From Paratinospora sagittata (lineage: Eukaryota; Streptophyta; Magnoliopsida; Ranunculales; Menispermaceae): a DNA stretch of 64,000 bases. Positions 1-12,200 of this stretch are shown here, piece by piece. A program made the translations under genes and the position numbers. Where the stretch lies: NCBI GenBank assembly GCA_035771175.1, contig CM069593.1, positions 19,621,956 to 19,685,955 on the forward strand, read 5' to 3'. Position 1 is the stretch's first letter. Each line of letters starts with the position of its first letter. The notes beneath the pieces are model-generated. The model ran no database searches. It was not told the DNA's origin and saw only the letters and a program-made list of their open reading frames with translations.

Positions 1-384
1 AGTGCGCAAAAAATTGATTCTAATAGAAATGGTTGGCTTAGTGGCAAAGTTGAGTGTATCGATTTAATTAATATTAATTTATTGAGAAGGAACAAAACAC
101 TTGTCATAGTCTTCATTGGATTCCAGCCTAGTCCTTTGTCTTGATTCTTCCTAATGATGCTATTTTCTCAAATCTTACTTCCTCTTTGTTGAAAATGTTT
201 GCTTTTATGTTTGATGGGTAACAAACTTTTCCCACCGTTAATTTGATGGCACATACTTAAAATAACTTCGACTAAAATAGTTACCAAAGGTATAACTACT
301 TGCAACTTAGTCCGTGATCAAGAGAAATAGAAGACCCAGTGCTATGTAATAGACTTCATATAGTTAAAAAAAGGCTTAAACTAA

Positions 385-645
385 CAGAATGTAGAAGTGG
401 TAGAGCTCGTACACATGATCAATAGACATAAGTTTGAATCTCATCGTTAGGTGGGGTGGATGTAGTATTTGTCCAGGAAAAAAAATCCTTTGTGCCTGTA
501 TATTATGTGTGGGGGCAACTACACATCAATTGGACACTCTCTCTCCTCATTGGAGCTTGTCCTTAGGATTAGTCGATGCATGTAAGTTGGCCCGAATATT
601 ACAGTTTATTGAAAAAAAGAAAAAAGAAAAAGAAAAGACTTGGTT
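385..645 (+). repeat. tRNA-derived SINE
   Basis: A polymerase III-like box A (agtggtagagctcg, near 395) is followed about 40 bases later by a box B (gtttgaatctc, near 432). A tRNA-unrelated body follows, then an A-rich tail (near 610-643). This is the usual build of a plant tRNA-derived SINE. It cannot be a tRNA gene because no acceptor stem or cloverleaf follows. No clear target-site duplication was found, so both ends are approximate. Confidence 0.6.
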
Positions 646-681
646 AAGTTGAATTAAATTGAAATTCGTTGAATTAAAATT

Positions 682-1370
682 AAGGGATGCTAATTGAACC
701 ACAAAAAAACCCTTTTTATACTACAAAAAATTACCAATTTTAATTTTCAATAATACCCTTATGTGATTATACCAAAATGCCCCATTTTTTTTTCACAATT
801 TGAAAAGTTTTTTTTTTTTTTAATTTCTTCGTCGTAGGGTTTGGTCTTTCGTGATCGAACCAAATGTTTTAGATTCGATCGCACAAGACCGAACCAAATG
901 TAATTTTTTTTTAACTGTTTAGTCGGAGATGACAGAACTTAAAACAATAAGTTCGGTATCACAGGTCCAAACCAATTGCGATTCTTTCTCACCCGTGCCG
1001 GTTTCCTCCCACTTTTGGCGACGTTTTTCGCGAACAAAAACACAAAAACATTCAATTTCATGTAATCTAAATACTAAATATGATAATAAAAAAAATCTTT
1101 TATCGATTTAGTGATTTTTTCGTTAAAGAAGAGATTATAACAATAAAGTAAAAGATTTTTGTAGTGATTTAGGGTTTTGAGCATTGAAAATTTGAAAAAA
1201 AATGGAGAGAGAGTTGAAGAGGGTGTTTTAAAAATGGATGAAATATGAGAGAAAATGAGAAGAGTGTTTTGAAAAGTTTAATGTGGTAAATATATTAATT
1301 TTTTATATTTTGTGATAGAAATAGGATGTGGTAGAAATAAGGTTTTTTTGTGATTTAAATAGTTGCCCTC
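682..1370. mobile_element. Non-autonomous DNA transposon with long imperfect terminal inverted repeats
   Basis: The left end (gggatgctaattgaaccac near 684) and the reverse complement of the right end (near 1335-1370) share about 45 bases, including a common accacaaaaaaacc-type core. The element is flanked by the 8-base direct repeat ttaaaatt (674-681 and 1371-1378). No transposase reading frame is present. The long inverted repeats and the 8-base duplication fit a small MULE- or hAT-type element; the class is inferred. Confidence 0.5.
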
Positions 1371-1487
1371 TTAAAATTTCTTATTTGATTGATCATGAGA
1401 GAAATGTTAAAAATTTACTGAAGATTGTTTTCCCACCCCATACATGAAAAAAAATTATGTTGGGAAAGACAGGGCAGCTCCTTTAGG

Positions 1488-1652
1488 CTACATTTGGTTT
1501 AAGATTTGAATACAATTTTTTGTATCTAAAATTTTGAAAATATAAAAAATACGTTTCGTTCATTGAAATTCGAAAATAATTTTTCAAAATTTATAAAGAA
1601 AATAAATTATTTTCAAGAAATCATAAGATTACTAATCAAACCTGCCTTAACA
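1488..1652. mobile_element. Possible hAT-like MITE remnant
   Basis: An AT-rich stretch starts with ggctacatttggttt and ends with aatcaaacctgcc, which are roughly inverted copies of each other. Plant hAT MITEs often end in such 'tttggttt / aaacca' termini. Ends and duplication are not clear. Confidence 0.25.
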
Positions 1653-2589
1653 ATCAAATACTAAAATTTATAATAATAATAATTATTTTTTTAAAATTCT
1701 CAGTTTCTAAAATATTAAATACACAATTTTTTTTTCTTTTTTTTTTTTTACAAGAAAATACACAATTAGTAGTACTATTGCAACAACTAAATAATGATTC
1801 TTCCACCACATTTGTTCTCTCTTGCCTTCCAATTTTCTTCTCTCCATTTCTAGATTCTTGCTTTTGGTGAGTGACTTCTGTTTGATTTTGCAACATGTAT
1901 TGTCCGGCCCTCTTCGTTGTTTGTACTGATTTGACGTTATAAAGTCGTTGGCACTGTTGGTTCACGTTTTATCTCTCGTCTGTTCAAATTGTAATTGTTC
2001 TTTAGTGTATGTACTCTCTCTTTTTAATTTGTTCTTTCTTGTTGCTAATATGCCAAAAATCTAATTACCCTATCCTTGCACATACATATAATCTTTTGGA
2101 AAATAATATATATGTTTTTTTTTTTCGGTAATTAACTCTGTTGTGTGCATTTTAAGAGTAGTCCCACATCAAGTCATCATATTTAGTAGTCCTAACTGTT
2201 CACATTTATAATAACATTGTTTTTCTTTTCTCATTTTGATAATAAAGTTCTCATGTTTACCTTTTTTCTTTTTTTTTATCAATTTATATTATATTATATT
2301 AAATTGCATGCGTATAAGATAAATAAGATGACTATATAGTTATAAATATGGGGTAACTTTAATAATATGCATTCAAATTTTTTTATTTAAAGTCGAGAAT
2401 TCGATTATCTTTCATTATAAATAAATAAATATTTTTTAATTTTTAATAAAAATGAGAATGATACCGTAATAATTTATTTGCATGATTTTCGTGCTCTACC
2501 TATTCAGACAAGTTATTGTGTTTACTTAAAAAAAAAAAAAAAAAACTTTTAAAAGGTCGATAAAATAAAACTTTTTTTTTTTTACTTCA
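1653..2589. other. AT-rich spacer with no gene
   Basis: Only homopolymer runs, AT-rich low-complexity sequence and short chance reading frames are seen. Nothing resembles a conserved protein, RNA or complete transposon. Confidence 0.6.
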
Positions 2590-3085
2590 CATATAGTAGC
2601 AAGGAGGGTAGTTTCGACATTTCAAAACAAGATAGAAAAAGTGAGAAGGATAAAGAAGGAACAGCAAGTTGAGCTGAAATCGCGGAAGGATATGGAAAGC
2701 GCTAAAAAAGGAGTTTTCAACCATTTTGGAATACGGAAACTACGGCCCCTTACTGTCCTTTCCATGTACGGTACTGCCCCCACTTTCTTTCCAAACGACC
2801 CCTACCTTTTTCTATTGAGAATCTCTTCTCAATGGCAAAAAAGCTATTTTTTCGATTTCAAAAGGGTATTTATTTAATTTCCCTTCTTCGATTAAAAAAA
2901 TAACGGATCTGCACCGAATCTCGCTTAATCTTTTCCGGCTTCGGGGCTTCGCTTTTCCATAGGCTTTGTGTTCGGTGAAATGAAACGCTTCGCGATTTCG
3001 GAAATTCCGTTGAAAAACTTAGTACGAGCAGCATATTTATTCTACTCCGGGAGCTTGTTAAGCATTCTGATCCCATCTACTGTCT
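2590..3085. other. Compositionally distinct island, possible organelle-derived or gene fragment
   Basis: This stretch is visibly richer in G+C than the surrounding spacer and lacks its long A/T runs. A 78-codon plus-strand reading frame (2641-2877) and a 68-codon minus-strand frame (2870-3076) cross it, but neither matches a protein I recognise. The texture (cttcggggcttcgc, cgcttcgcgatttcgg) recalls plant mitochondrial DNA. That origin is a guess. Confidence 0.3.
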
Positions 3086-4029
3086 AGCGTCCACGTCACA
3101 TCATGGATTGATGACCACTGAACAAGAATTAACTTTTTTTTGTTTAAACTAACATGATGTATTGCATCCTTGTTGATGGGCCCAGCATGTCAAGGAAGTG
3201 CTAGGTAGCAGCTCCGTGGACATGGAGTTGGGTTGGTGCTGGGAGATTTGGCAACACCGAGGAAGAGAATGTATTGTCGTGTGTTACAAGGAAGGAAGAT
3301 TAATGGGAGAGTAATTAGTTTAGTAGGTGTTTGGAGGGTTGGAAACAATGACTCGGTAGGACTAAGGCGACGGTAACGTACGGTGGAGTGGTTCCGTTAT
3401 TCATGCAACCCATGTGCATGACACCCCTAATCATGGCTCCTTTACTTCGCCCTCTGTTGGGTCCCTTTGTGATGACTAATATTAATTGCACATTATTCCT
3501 TAAAAATATTATTCCAATCAATGTTGTCTTCTTGTAAGGATTTTCTTTGTTTTCCTTATCTTGAGGGCAACATCAAAGTTGTGTTTAATTAGTAACAAAT
3601 TTAGTTGATAACAAATTTCAACAAATTTTTTTTTTTTTATTGTGATTTTTTAACCATATGGGCTTATATCGAAACCTGTATAGATCTTTCTCTCTATGTC
3701 TTCCAAAGCCAAAAGCAAAGAAATGCGTACTTAGCCTAATTGCTTGAGGTTGTGCTGATAAAATAAATGAGTACTTATCCTAATTGCTTGAGGTTATGCT
3801 GATCAATTACGTGACATTATATTTAGTTCAGTTCCATGAGGCTAAATCAACAGACATGTTGTTGCTTCAGGTCGTCTATAGTAATATCTCACATCATCTA
3901 GGACCCACCCGACTCACTTAATTAATTGATTAACTTTGCTTACTTATTTAATAAATCTACACAATTACATAGTGATTGAACATTGCATTTTAAGTTTCGG
4001 AAAAAAAAAAAACATTATATTTTATTACG
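3086..4029. other. Spacer with a short tandem duplication
   Basis: No gene is seen. Within it, gcgtacttagcctaattgc and its neighbour sequence (about 3725-3762) is repeated as gagtacttatcctaattgc (about 3769-3803), a roughly 44-base tandem duplication with several substitutions. Confidence 0.5.
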
Positions 4030-4185
4030 AATGAGCAGTTAGCTCAGTAGAACAGGTTAATTACCAAGATCGTCTCTGTATAAAAGTTTTAGGGTTTAAT
4101 TCTTAAAAAAAATGTCTACTATCTCGCATCAAACAGGGATTAGTTCCATACCAAAATAGTGCAGGAATAGCTCATGAAAAATTAA
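4030..4185 (+). repeat. Degenerate tRNA-derived SINE
   Basis: A box A-like ttagctcagtaga (near 4039) and a box B-like agggtttaattct (near 4091) are spaced as in a tRNA promoter. An A-rich tail ends near 4185. The copy is more decayed than the one at 385-645 and differs in sequence. Confidence 0.4.
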
Positions 4186-5249
4186 AAAAAAAACATTGCA
4201 TTTTTGTATATTAAATTAATGGCCCGTGTAAGAAGCATCTTTCTTTCATTTTTTTTGTAAATAAAATATTGAGGATGGCAGCGTAGCACAATATGATCAC
4301 ATTTGAAATTCATATTGAAGTGTAATGGAAGAGCCCATAACTAATTAAGTAGTGATGTTTGGAATAACTTTTTTTATGGTGTATTTTATGCTTCTTGCCA
4401 TGCGTCCTTTCCTTGTCCTTGGAGTTATAAAGCTTGATTTGAACCTTTGACAAACGTAAAGAAGTAAAATGTTCCTTTGGGAGGACATGGGAATACTTTA
4501 TGCCTCAACTAATTAAAAGTTGCTTTTGATTCCCTAATTTAGGTCATTCTATTTAAAAAAATAAATAAATTTAATGATAAAAAAATATTCTTCAAAGTGC
4601 AAAGTTAAATTATATATGGTGTACTCTCATATCATGTCTGGTACGAATAAGAAATGAATATCAATGAAAAAAAAAAAGTAATAAATTTAAAGCTATAGAT
4701 TCAAATATATATTATATAATTTTAGGGGGTTAAAAATTCAGGTAGTGGAGGATTGAATCTTTTCCCATGTGATATTTTATTGATTCGGAACTTTTACCAT
4801 AAATGTGTGACACTTGCTAAGAATTATATATAGATATATATATTTTTACTTGTAATGATATAAAATATAGTTTTTAACCCCCACTTAAATAAATAAATAA
4901 ATATATATATATATGTGGTGTAGGTTGCTTGGGTTACATTTGGGTCTCATATGTCTCTTGTGTTTATCTTCAACATTCTACTAGGTCTCAATTACCTTTG
5001 AAGTTGTATTATTAAGCAGAAAAAGGAAAAAAATACATACACATATATAATCACTTAAATATAATAAAAGGTTCCCTAAAAAAAGTTGATATTAAGAATT
5101 ATTGTAACAATAAAGGGTAGTCGGTCTGTGTATAGAGGTATTAGAAAGGTTGGACCATTTTGAGTCTATTGTATGTACCTTTATGCTCCATAAGAGATTA
5201 ACTTTGCCGTTCAAACTAGTCAGACAACAACAATTATTATTGCACTAAT
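4186..5249. other. AT-rich spacer with no gene
   Basis: Contains short TA-rich microsatellite-like tracts (around 4830-4915) and no supported coding or RNA feature. Confidence 0.55.
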
Positions 5250-5440
5250 TAAGGTTGTATTTGTTAAATATATTTAACCTTTGCTTGTAACAGAGGTTTA
5301 AGCTTTACTAAAATAAGCTAAGGTTTTTTTGCTTATTTTTTTTTAGAGGTTATACTTCTACTTCAAGTAAAGGTAGAAAAAAGAAAAATACTTTACTAAA
5401 TTTTTTTTATTACCATAAAGTTAACAAACACCACTTAGGC
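5250..5440. mobile_element. hAT-like MITE
   Basis: The left end taaggttgtatttgttaa and the reverse complement of the right end (ttaacaaacaccacttagg) match over about 17 bases. 'gtgtttgttaa'-type termini are typical of small plant hAT MITEs. There is no coding capacity. Confidence 0.4.
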
Positions 5441-5757
5441 TCTCTTTCCATTTTAGTAAATTACTATTTTATCTTTATAATTTTTTTTTTTTTAAATATG
5501 ATCACAATGCTAATATGGTTAATTTTGGAACATTAGCAGAAATGACATCTCTTCAATATGTATAGTAATGAAATATCGAGAAAAAGGCCAGTGAGCAGCT
5601 GAGTTGGGTTTAAGACTTTAAGTTGTCTAACCCAAGCTCTCAACTCATGTAAGATGTAACTATGCCGTCCTGTGTTTATGTCTAGGCAATTGGGCTCCAA
5701 TTATAAAGCCCGCCCGCTCGGTTACAACGAAGCAATTGCTCTCTCAAATTTCAAATC

Positions 5758-5771
5758 GGATGTATAAAACA
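5758..5771 (+). promoter_or_regulatory. Candidate TATA box of the isoamylase gene
   Basis: The sequence gtataaaacag lies about 500 bases upstream of the isoamylase start codon. That would imply a long 5' leader, possibly spliced. It is the best TATA match in this upstream region, but no transcript start is known. Confidence 0.3.
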
Positions 5772-6269
5772 GTAGAAGAGCCGCAACTACGAAACCCATA
5801 TCAATGGACCAACCCTTCAATTCATTGCCGAAGCAGTTCAACCGACTCCTGAACTCCTTTCACCACTTATATTGTGATGCTGTAGAGTCCAATCATTGTT
5901 AAGAATAATATATCATCAGCTTATTCATCGTTTAATATCAAATTTTATGTCTAAATTAGATTAGATATTTCCAGATCATATACCTTGCTTTCTTCCTCGT
6001 CACTACTCACTCTTGAGTTGATTATCGAAGACGGAGAAGGAAACCATATGTTTCAGATTACGCAATCAGGTAACAAAAATTCGATCGATTTGAAACAGTG
6101 AAAACTTCTTCTTCTTCGATCTCCATCTACACGAAACATTCTGCAGTCTCTGTTTCAGATGAACTTAAGTAGCGCGAGAGCTCAATCTCTTCCGATCTCT
6201 TTGCATTCCTTCAATTTCCACTTCTGCTTCCCTCATGAAAACATCCGACACCTAAAACTTTAATCGGCT

Positions 6270-9200
6270 ATGGAGTCGGTGCAATCCGCTTTGTGCTTGG
6301 TTTGCGCTCCCGATTGCAGTAATTGGAACGCAAAATGGAGGAATTCACACTTAATGCCCAAGAATCTACAGAAACCGAGTGTTTTTCGGAACAGGAGTTG
6401 TAAATTCATGACTGCGAGGAAGATAAATTCATTTGTGGTCAGTGCGAGTGACGGAGGAGGAGGCAATGAGGTGACAGAGACTACTATGGTGGTTGAGAAG
6501 CCGAAGCTGCGGCATTTTGAAGTTTTAGCGGGAAGTCCGATGCCATTTGGTGCTACTCCGAAGGATGGTGGAGTGAATTTTGCTATTCATTCCTCTGGTG
6601 CCGTTTCAGCCACTCTTTGCCTTATGAGGCTCTCCGATCTGCAGGAGGTAAACCTGTGCAATGTGATACATGAGTGGTTAATAGTTGTTTGAGGTAGTAT
6701 TTAACCTTTGGATAACAGATCATGCACTTACAATTCACTCGTTAAATTGCTTTAAATTGTTTGATTATATGTGAGGTCTGAATCTGATAAGTTATTAAGT
6801 TCTCAATTTTTTATTAGTGTTGAAATTTTAAAACGTACTTCATACTAATGGTTTTGAGTGAAAATTTTTAAAGTGTGACTGTGATCTACATTGGGCTAAG
6901 GAAGCTGTTTGGGATGTATGCAAATGTTGATCTCTTTATGAAGTTTAAATTCCATAACTTCCACCAGATTGGCTTTGTTTTGTTTGTTTATCTTTTATAG
7001 AGGAAAACAGAGTACATTTACTTAGACTCTAGGGTTTTTGGTTAGCCTATTTGTGGTTTTTCATTCGTCACTCTAGTCATTTGTCCAAATTGCGTTCAAT
7101 GTTTCATCGCTTGGTTTAATATTGAAGTGTTTGTGTATGGCATGACTGCCTGATGCCACTGTTAAAGCTAGGGTCGGACAGTAATTGAATATCATGTCTA
7201 TTCAGATGAAAACGAATTTTCATAGAAGTGGAAATTATAGCCCCTTCTAATTGTTTATGCCTAATTTCAATCTTAAAAAAGTTTCTGCATGCATTTTTGC
7301 TCTCAATTTTTCTTATTATTGTTGTGTACAATTATCCTTTTTTTTCACAGTGATTTTTATCCTGTGGTTTTCATAATCTGTTCTTGCCTCTTTTGGAATT
7401 ATGTGCATCCTCCAAGTTCATATTTAGATCTGCTCAAGAGGCTCTGTAACCAAATATTTTTCCTTCAAACATAGCTCACACAGCCGATCATCTGGAAATG
7501 GCTGAATGACCCTTCAAAGAAATAATTAAAATGTTACTCATGTTATTCTCATTACAATGAGAGTTCTGGTTCATCCTACAAACAATTGAAGGTGTTGAGT
7601 AGAAATTTTTTATGTATTTAATATTTAGATGGGACATATTACACAAACATAATGGAGGAAGCAGATTCATGTATGTAGCCGATCCCACATATTTGGGAAA
7701 AGGCTTTGCTGAGTTGAGTATGGGAGATATTCACAAGTGATCAATCATTAGTGTTTAGAGGTTTTGTTACTTTCACTTGCCTTCAATTAGATCTCCTTGG
7801 TCTACTTTGCATCTTCTCCAGTTGAACTTTAATATATGTATTTTTTCAAGTTGTCATCCATTTACTTTTAACAAAAATGCTGACCTTTTCATTTATCCAG
7901 TGCAGAATAAGGTGATGGAGCAGATCAATCTTGATCCCTTGGTTAATAAGACTGGGAATGTTTGGCATGCATATTTAAAGGGCGACTTTGGACATATGTT
8001 GTATGGTTATAAATTTGATGGAAAATTTTCTCCTGAAGAAGGGCACTATTTTGATTCTTCTCGAATCTTGTTGGATCCTTATGCGAAGGTTATTGAAAAA
8101 ATGGATTATTTTAAGTTTTTTTTTTCCATGCAGCTAGAAGATAGTAACTGCTGGCCCCAAACGGCTGATATTTTTTTCTCTTTTTGGTCTTTTCATTTGT
8201 TTAGGCAATTATAAGCAGAGGGCAGTATGGTACTTTGGGACCTGACAGTAACTGCTGGCCCCAAATGGCTGGGATGGTACCTTCTTCTGATAATGAGGTA
8301 TGAAGGGGATTTGTGAATATTTCAACGTCTGCATTTGCTTTGTTGTACTTCCCATTGGGCTTACCCCCTGGCTCACCTCCACTAAAACAAAAAAAAGGGT
8401 TGAAATAAACATATGGATCCACTATTAGGTGTTTTTCTATATTCAGGATTGAGTATACTGATGTGTATTATGATATATTTTATTGTATAATCAGTATTAG
8501 AGTAAGATGAGTAGGTCTTTTATGGTACCGTCAACACTTGTTCTATCAACTTTTAAGGTATTGTTTTGATTGATGTGAAATTCCTCTCCCCTTTTCATGG
8601 CTAGGTCCTTATAAATTTTGAAGAAACCTTGGTTTTATGTAATTTTTCATTTTTTTTGTTGTTGTCATATTTTTGTATAAATTTTATCTCATCTTTTTGA
8701 CTACTTGATGTTTGTTTTCAGTTTGACTGGGAAGGAGATTTACCGTTGAAGTATCCTCAAAGAGATCTTATAATCTATGAAATGCATGTCCGTGGGTTCA
8801 CAAAGCATGATTCAAGCAATACTAATTACCCTGGGACATACGTTGGTGTAGTGGAGAAGCTTGATCACTTAAAGGTATATATTTAATTAATATTATGATG
8901 TTGTATTTCGTTGCATAAGAAGCCCAGGCATGCATCTTCTTTTTGTTTGTGAAAGAAACAGAGAGAGAGAGAAGTTAGGCATCATCTGTGCAATTCTTAA
9001 CTGTATGATAATCTTTTTGTGATGTATATTGGCATACAAGAGGTTGGTTTTGGCGGTGTGCGTGTATTAGCTGGATCGGAGGCAGTAACTGTATTGAAAC
9101 TTTGATGTGCTTTACTTTAAGAAGCATAGAGGGCTTCTCTATTTTTTGAAGCCACTTGTCCAACAATCTTCTTCTTTTAATGATTAACTTCAGTGTTCAG

Positions 9201-12200
9201 GTTGAGGCATAAATGATTGCAATGATGATGCGTAGTCATGAGTGATAGCTTTCTCATATTCTGTTTCTTGTGACATTATCAGTGAAATAATTTTTTTCAT
9301 ATTTTCTACTTACGATATCCTCAGGGCAGTTTCATAATCAATGAACTGTGCAGGAACTTGGAATCAACTGTATAGAACTTATGCCATGTCAAGAGTACAA
9401 TGAGCTTGAGTATTTCAGCTACAACTCTGTCCTGGGAGACTATAAGTATGCAAACAAACCTTTCTTCTTGATTATTGATGCTAGTTGTTGAAAAAGTTTA
9501 CACTTTTAGATAATTTAGTGAACAAGTTTAATAAGAAATTTTTACTCTCCAGTTATCAGCTTCGGATGTTCTAAGGTGGGAATACTACCTCTTTCACTCT
9601 GAAAGGAAAGACACCAGTCTTTTCTTTTACAGGATATTTTTAGACAACTTGTTTCCTTGTCTATAAAAACTTCTACTAACATGCCTAGTTATCAACTCTC
9701 AAGCATTCTAAGTTGGACATGCCATACTGAGAGCTAGGACCTGTCTTTTCTTTAATATTTGGACGATCATTCCCTACTTTAAAAATTCTGAAAAGTCTAT
9801 TTATTGAAGCACGAGTCTTTATGAAGTCCAGTTCTTTCAGTATATTCTCATAATGAAATTTACACCTGAAACTTTGTTTTTGATATCTTTTTCATTTGGT
9901 CTCTGCATCACAATCTTGTCTTCTTTCATTACAAAATTGATAAGCTGATGAAAATCACATTGTTTCATAAGAATCATAACATCCGTGCCCCTGATTCCGA
10001 ATATCATTTTTGCTCCAGGATGAATTTTTGGGGATATTCAACTGTCAACTACTTTTCACCAATGATAAGATATTCATCTGCTGGCACACGTAATTGTGGT
10101 CATGATGCGATAAACGAGGTCAAAATTCTTGTTAGAGAAGCACATAAGCGAGGCATTGAGGTGACAACTGGTTTGCAACATACTCAAATGCTTCTTATTT
10201 GCATGTCCAGCGACATTTGTCCCTGATTTGATTTTAACAGGTGATCATGGATGTTGTCTTCAATCACACTGCTGAAGGCAATGAGAATGGACCTATTATA
10301 TCATTCAGAGGCGTTGATAACAATGTTTATTACATGCTTGCACCTAAGGTATAGATACTGTGTTGCTTTGGCTATTTTCATTTCAGATATGAGATAGTTT
10401 TACCAATGATACATCTTTAGAAATATTTGACCCAAAGTAGATTTATCAGAACCAAGAATGAGGATTTTCGTTTTTTTTTTTGCCTTCCAATGTCTTAAAG
10501 AAAGGATATTTTGAAGTTATTATGTACTCTTTTCAAATTTTCCCATTAAGTATAAAAAAAAATTGATTTGAAATGCATCATAGAGCTATTAAATTATTTA
10601 ATAATTTCAATATGGTAATTTAGTGCGAAGAAGATTATATTTTAGCAATCGAATTTTAAGTGGGATTTATTTTGGGACAATATGAGCTGTTTAAATTTCA
10701 AAGAATTAAATGAAAAAGTTTATAATGTGTTCTGTTTCTGGATTTTTGGGACAATATGAGCTGTTCAAATTTCAAATTAAATGAAAAGTTTATAATGTGT
10801 TCTGTCTCCGGATTAGGAATTCTAGAAAAGCAGCTTATTTTATATCTCTACAGGGAGAGTTCTACAATTATTCAGGCTGTGGAAACACCTTCAACTGCAA
10901 TCATCCTGTTGCACGCCAATTTATATTGGAGTGCTTGAGGTAGGTTGACAAAATTTTATTGGCTAAGGTGTTGTCTTTTGTTCCTTTTTGTGTGGTTAAT
11001 TGATATCAGTTGAACATTATTTGACAGATTTGTTTAGTATTGGAAATAGAGTTGAGTTCATTTTCTTCAAGTTCTAGAATAGTGCATGATGAACATTTTC
11101 ATTTCAACTTGGAATAAAAAATAAGGGCTCATTTGCCATAAAATTTTAGAATTGTTTTTGAAAACAAATTTTAAAAAGTTGTTTTTAGAGTTTAATTTCA
11201 GAAAGCGATGAAAACAACAAAGAGCTGTGTCCTTATTTCCTTCATAAATTTTAAAGTTGATTTTAAAAAGAGTTTAAATTTTTTAAAGCATCTCAACCAA
11301 ATTTATGTCCAAAGAATCTTGGTTTTGAAAATGGAAAACAAACAATTCATAAATTTAATGCCAAACGGCACCTAAAGTTTTATTAAGCACAAGGTAGAAA
11401 CAGTAGATACGGACTTTATTCCCGATAAGCAGTACCGACTTCGACAAACCTGAACTTAGCTGTTAAAGACCAAGTTTGGATGGAAGTCTTGGATCTTAGA
11501 ATGAAATTTGAATGTGCATTAATAATGCACAGGTGAATAGGTACTCACCAAGTTTAGATAGTTACACTAAAGGAGTTCAAGATGCAATACTAGCAACATC
11601 ATTGGTGGAAGAATAATACAACTCTGGCAGCATCATTAGTTGAATAATCTTAAAGAGTCATTCTATTTTTGAACTGTAAACCATCTTAAAGGTGCTTGTA
11701 AAGGAACCTCATAATAGTTTGAAATGCTGGGAGGGTGGAATCAATTGTAATCAATCAACTTCATTTGCTGTCATTTGTATATATAAACCAGATGAACTAT
11801 CAATGGATTTGCCTGCAATCTGATGTGGTGTTTTTGAGTTTTCTATTTGTGTTGGTTATTTTGTGTTTCTATTTTTGATTTTGTTATTTGTTTTGTCTCC
11901 AACATGAATTTTGAAGGAAAACCTTTCCTTTGAAACAGGTACTGGATAACAGAAATGCATGTAGATGGCTTCCGCTTTGACCTTGCTTCTATCTTGACCA
12001 GGAGTTCCAGGTTATCTTTCATTTTGCTCATTGATATATATCCTGAATTCTGTAAAAGAATCATAATATCTCTAATTTCATTGGGTGTATAAAATGTCTT
12101 TTTTTTTTTTTTTTCTATTTCTATATTTTTCTAACCCTTGTATTTGTCAAGTCTTTGGGATGCAGTCAATGTTTATGGGAGTGCGATAAAAGGTGACCGG

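Noticed and set aside
390..460. Possible tRNA gene
   Set aside because: Box A and B are present, but no cloverleaf with matching acceptor stem can be drawn, and the SINE body and A-rich tail follow.
1654..1965. 103-codon minus-strand frame with Lys and Ile runs
   Set aside because: Low-complexity translation of A/T-rich spacer; no homologous motif, promoter or splice structure.
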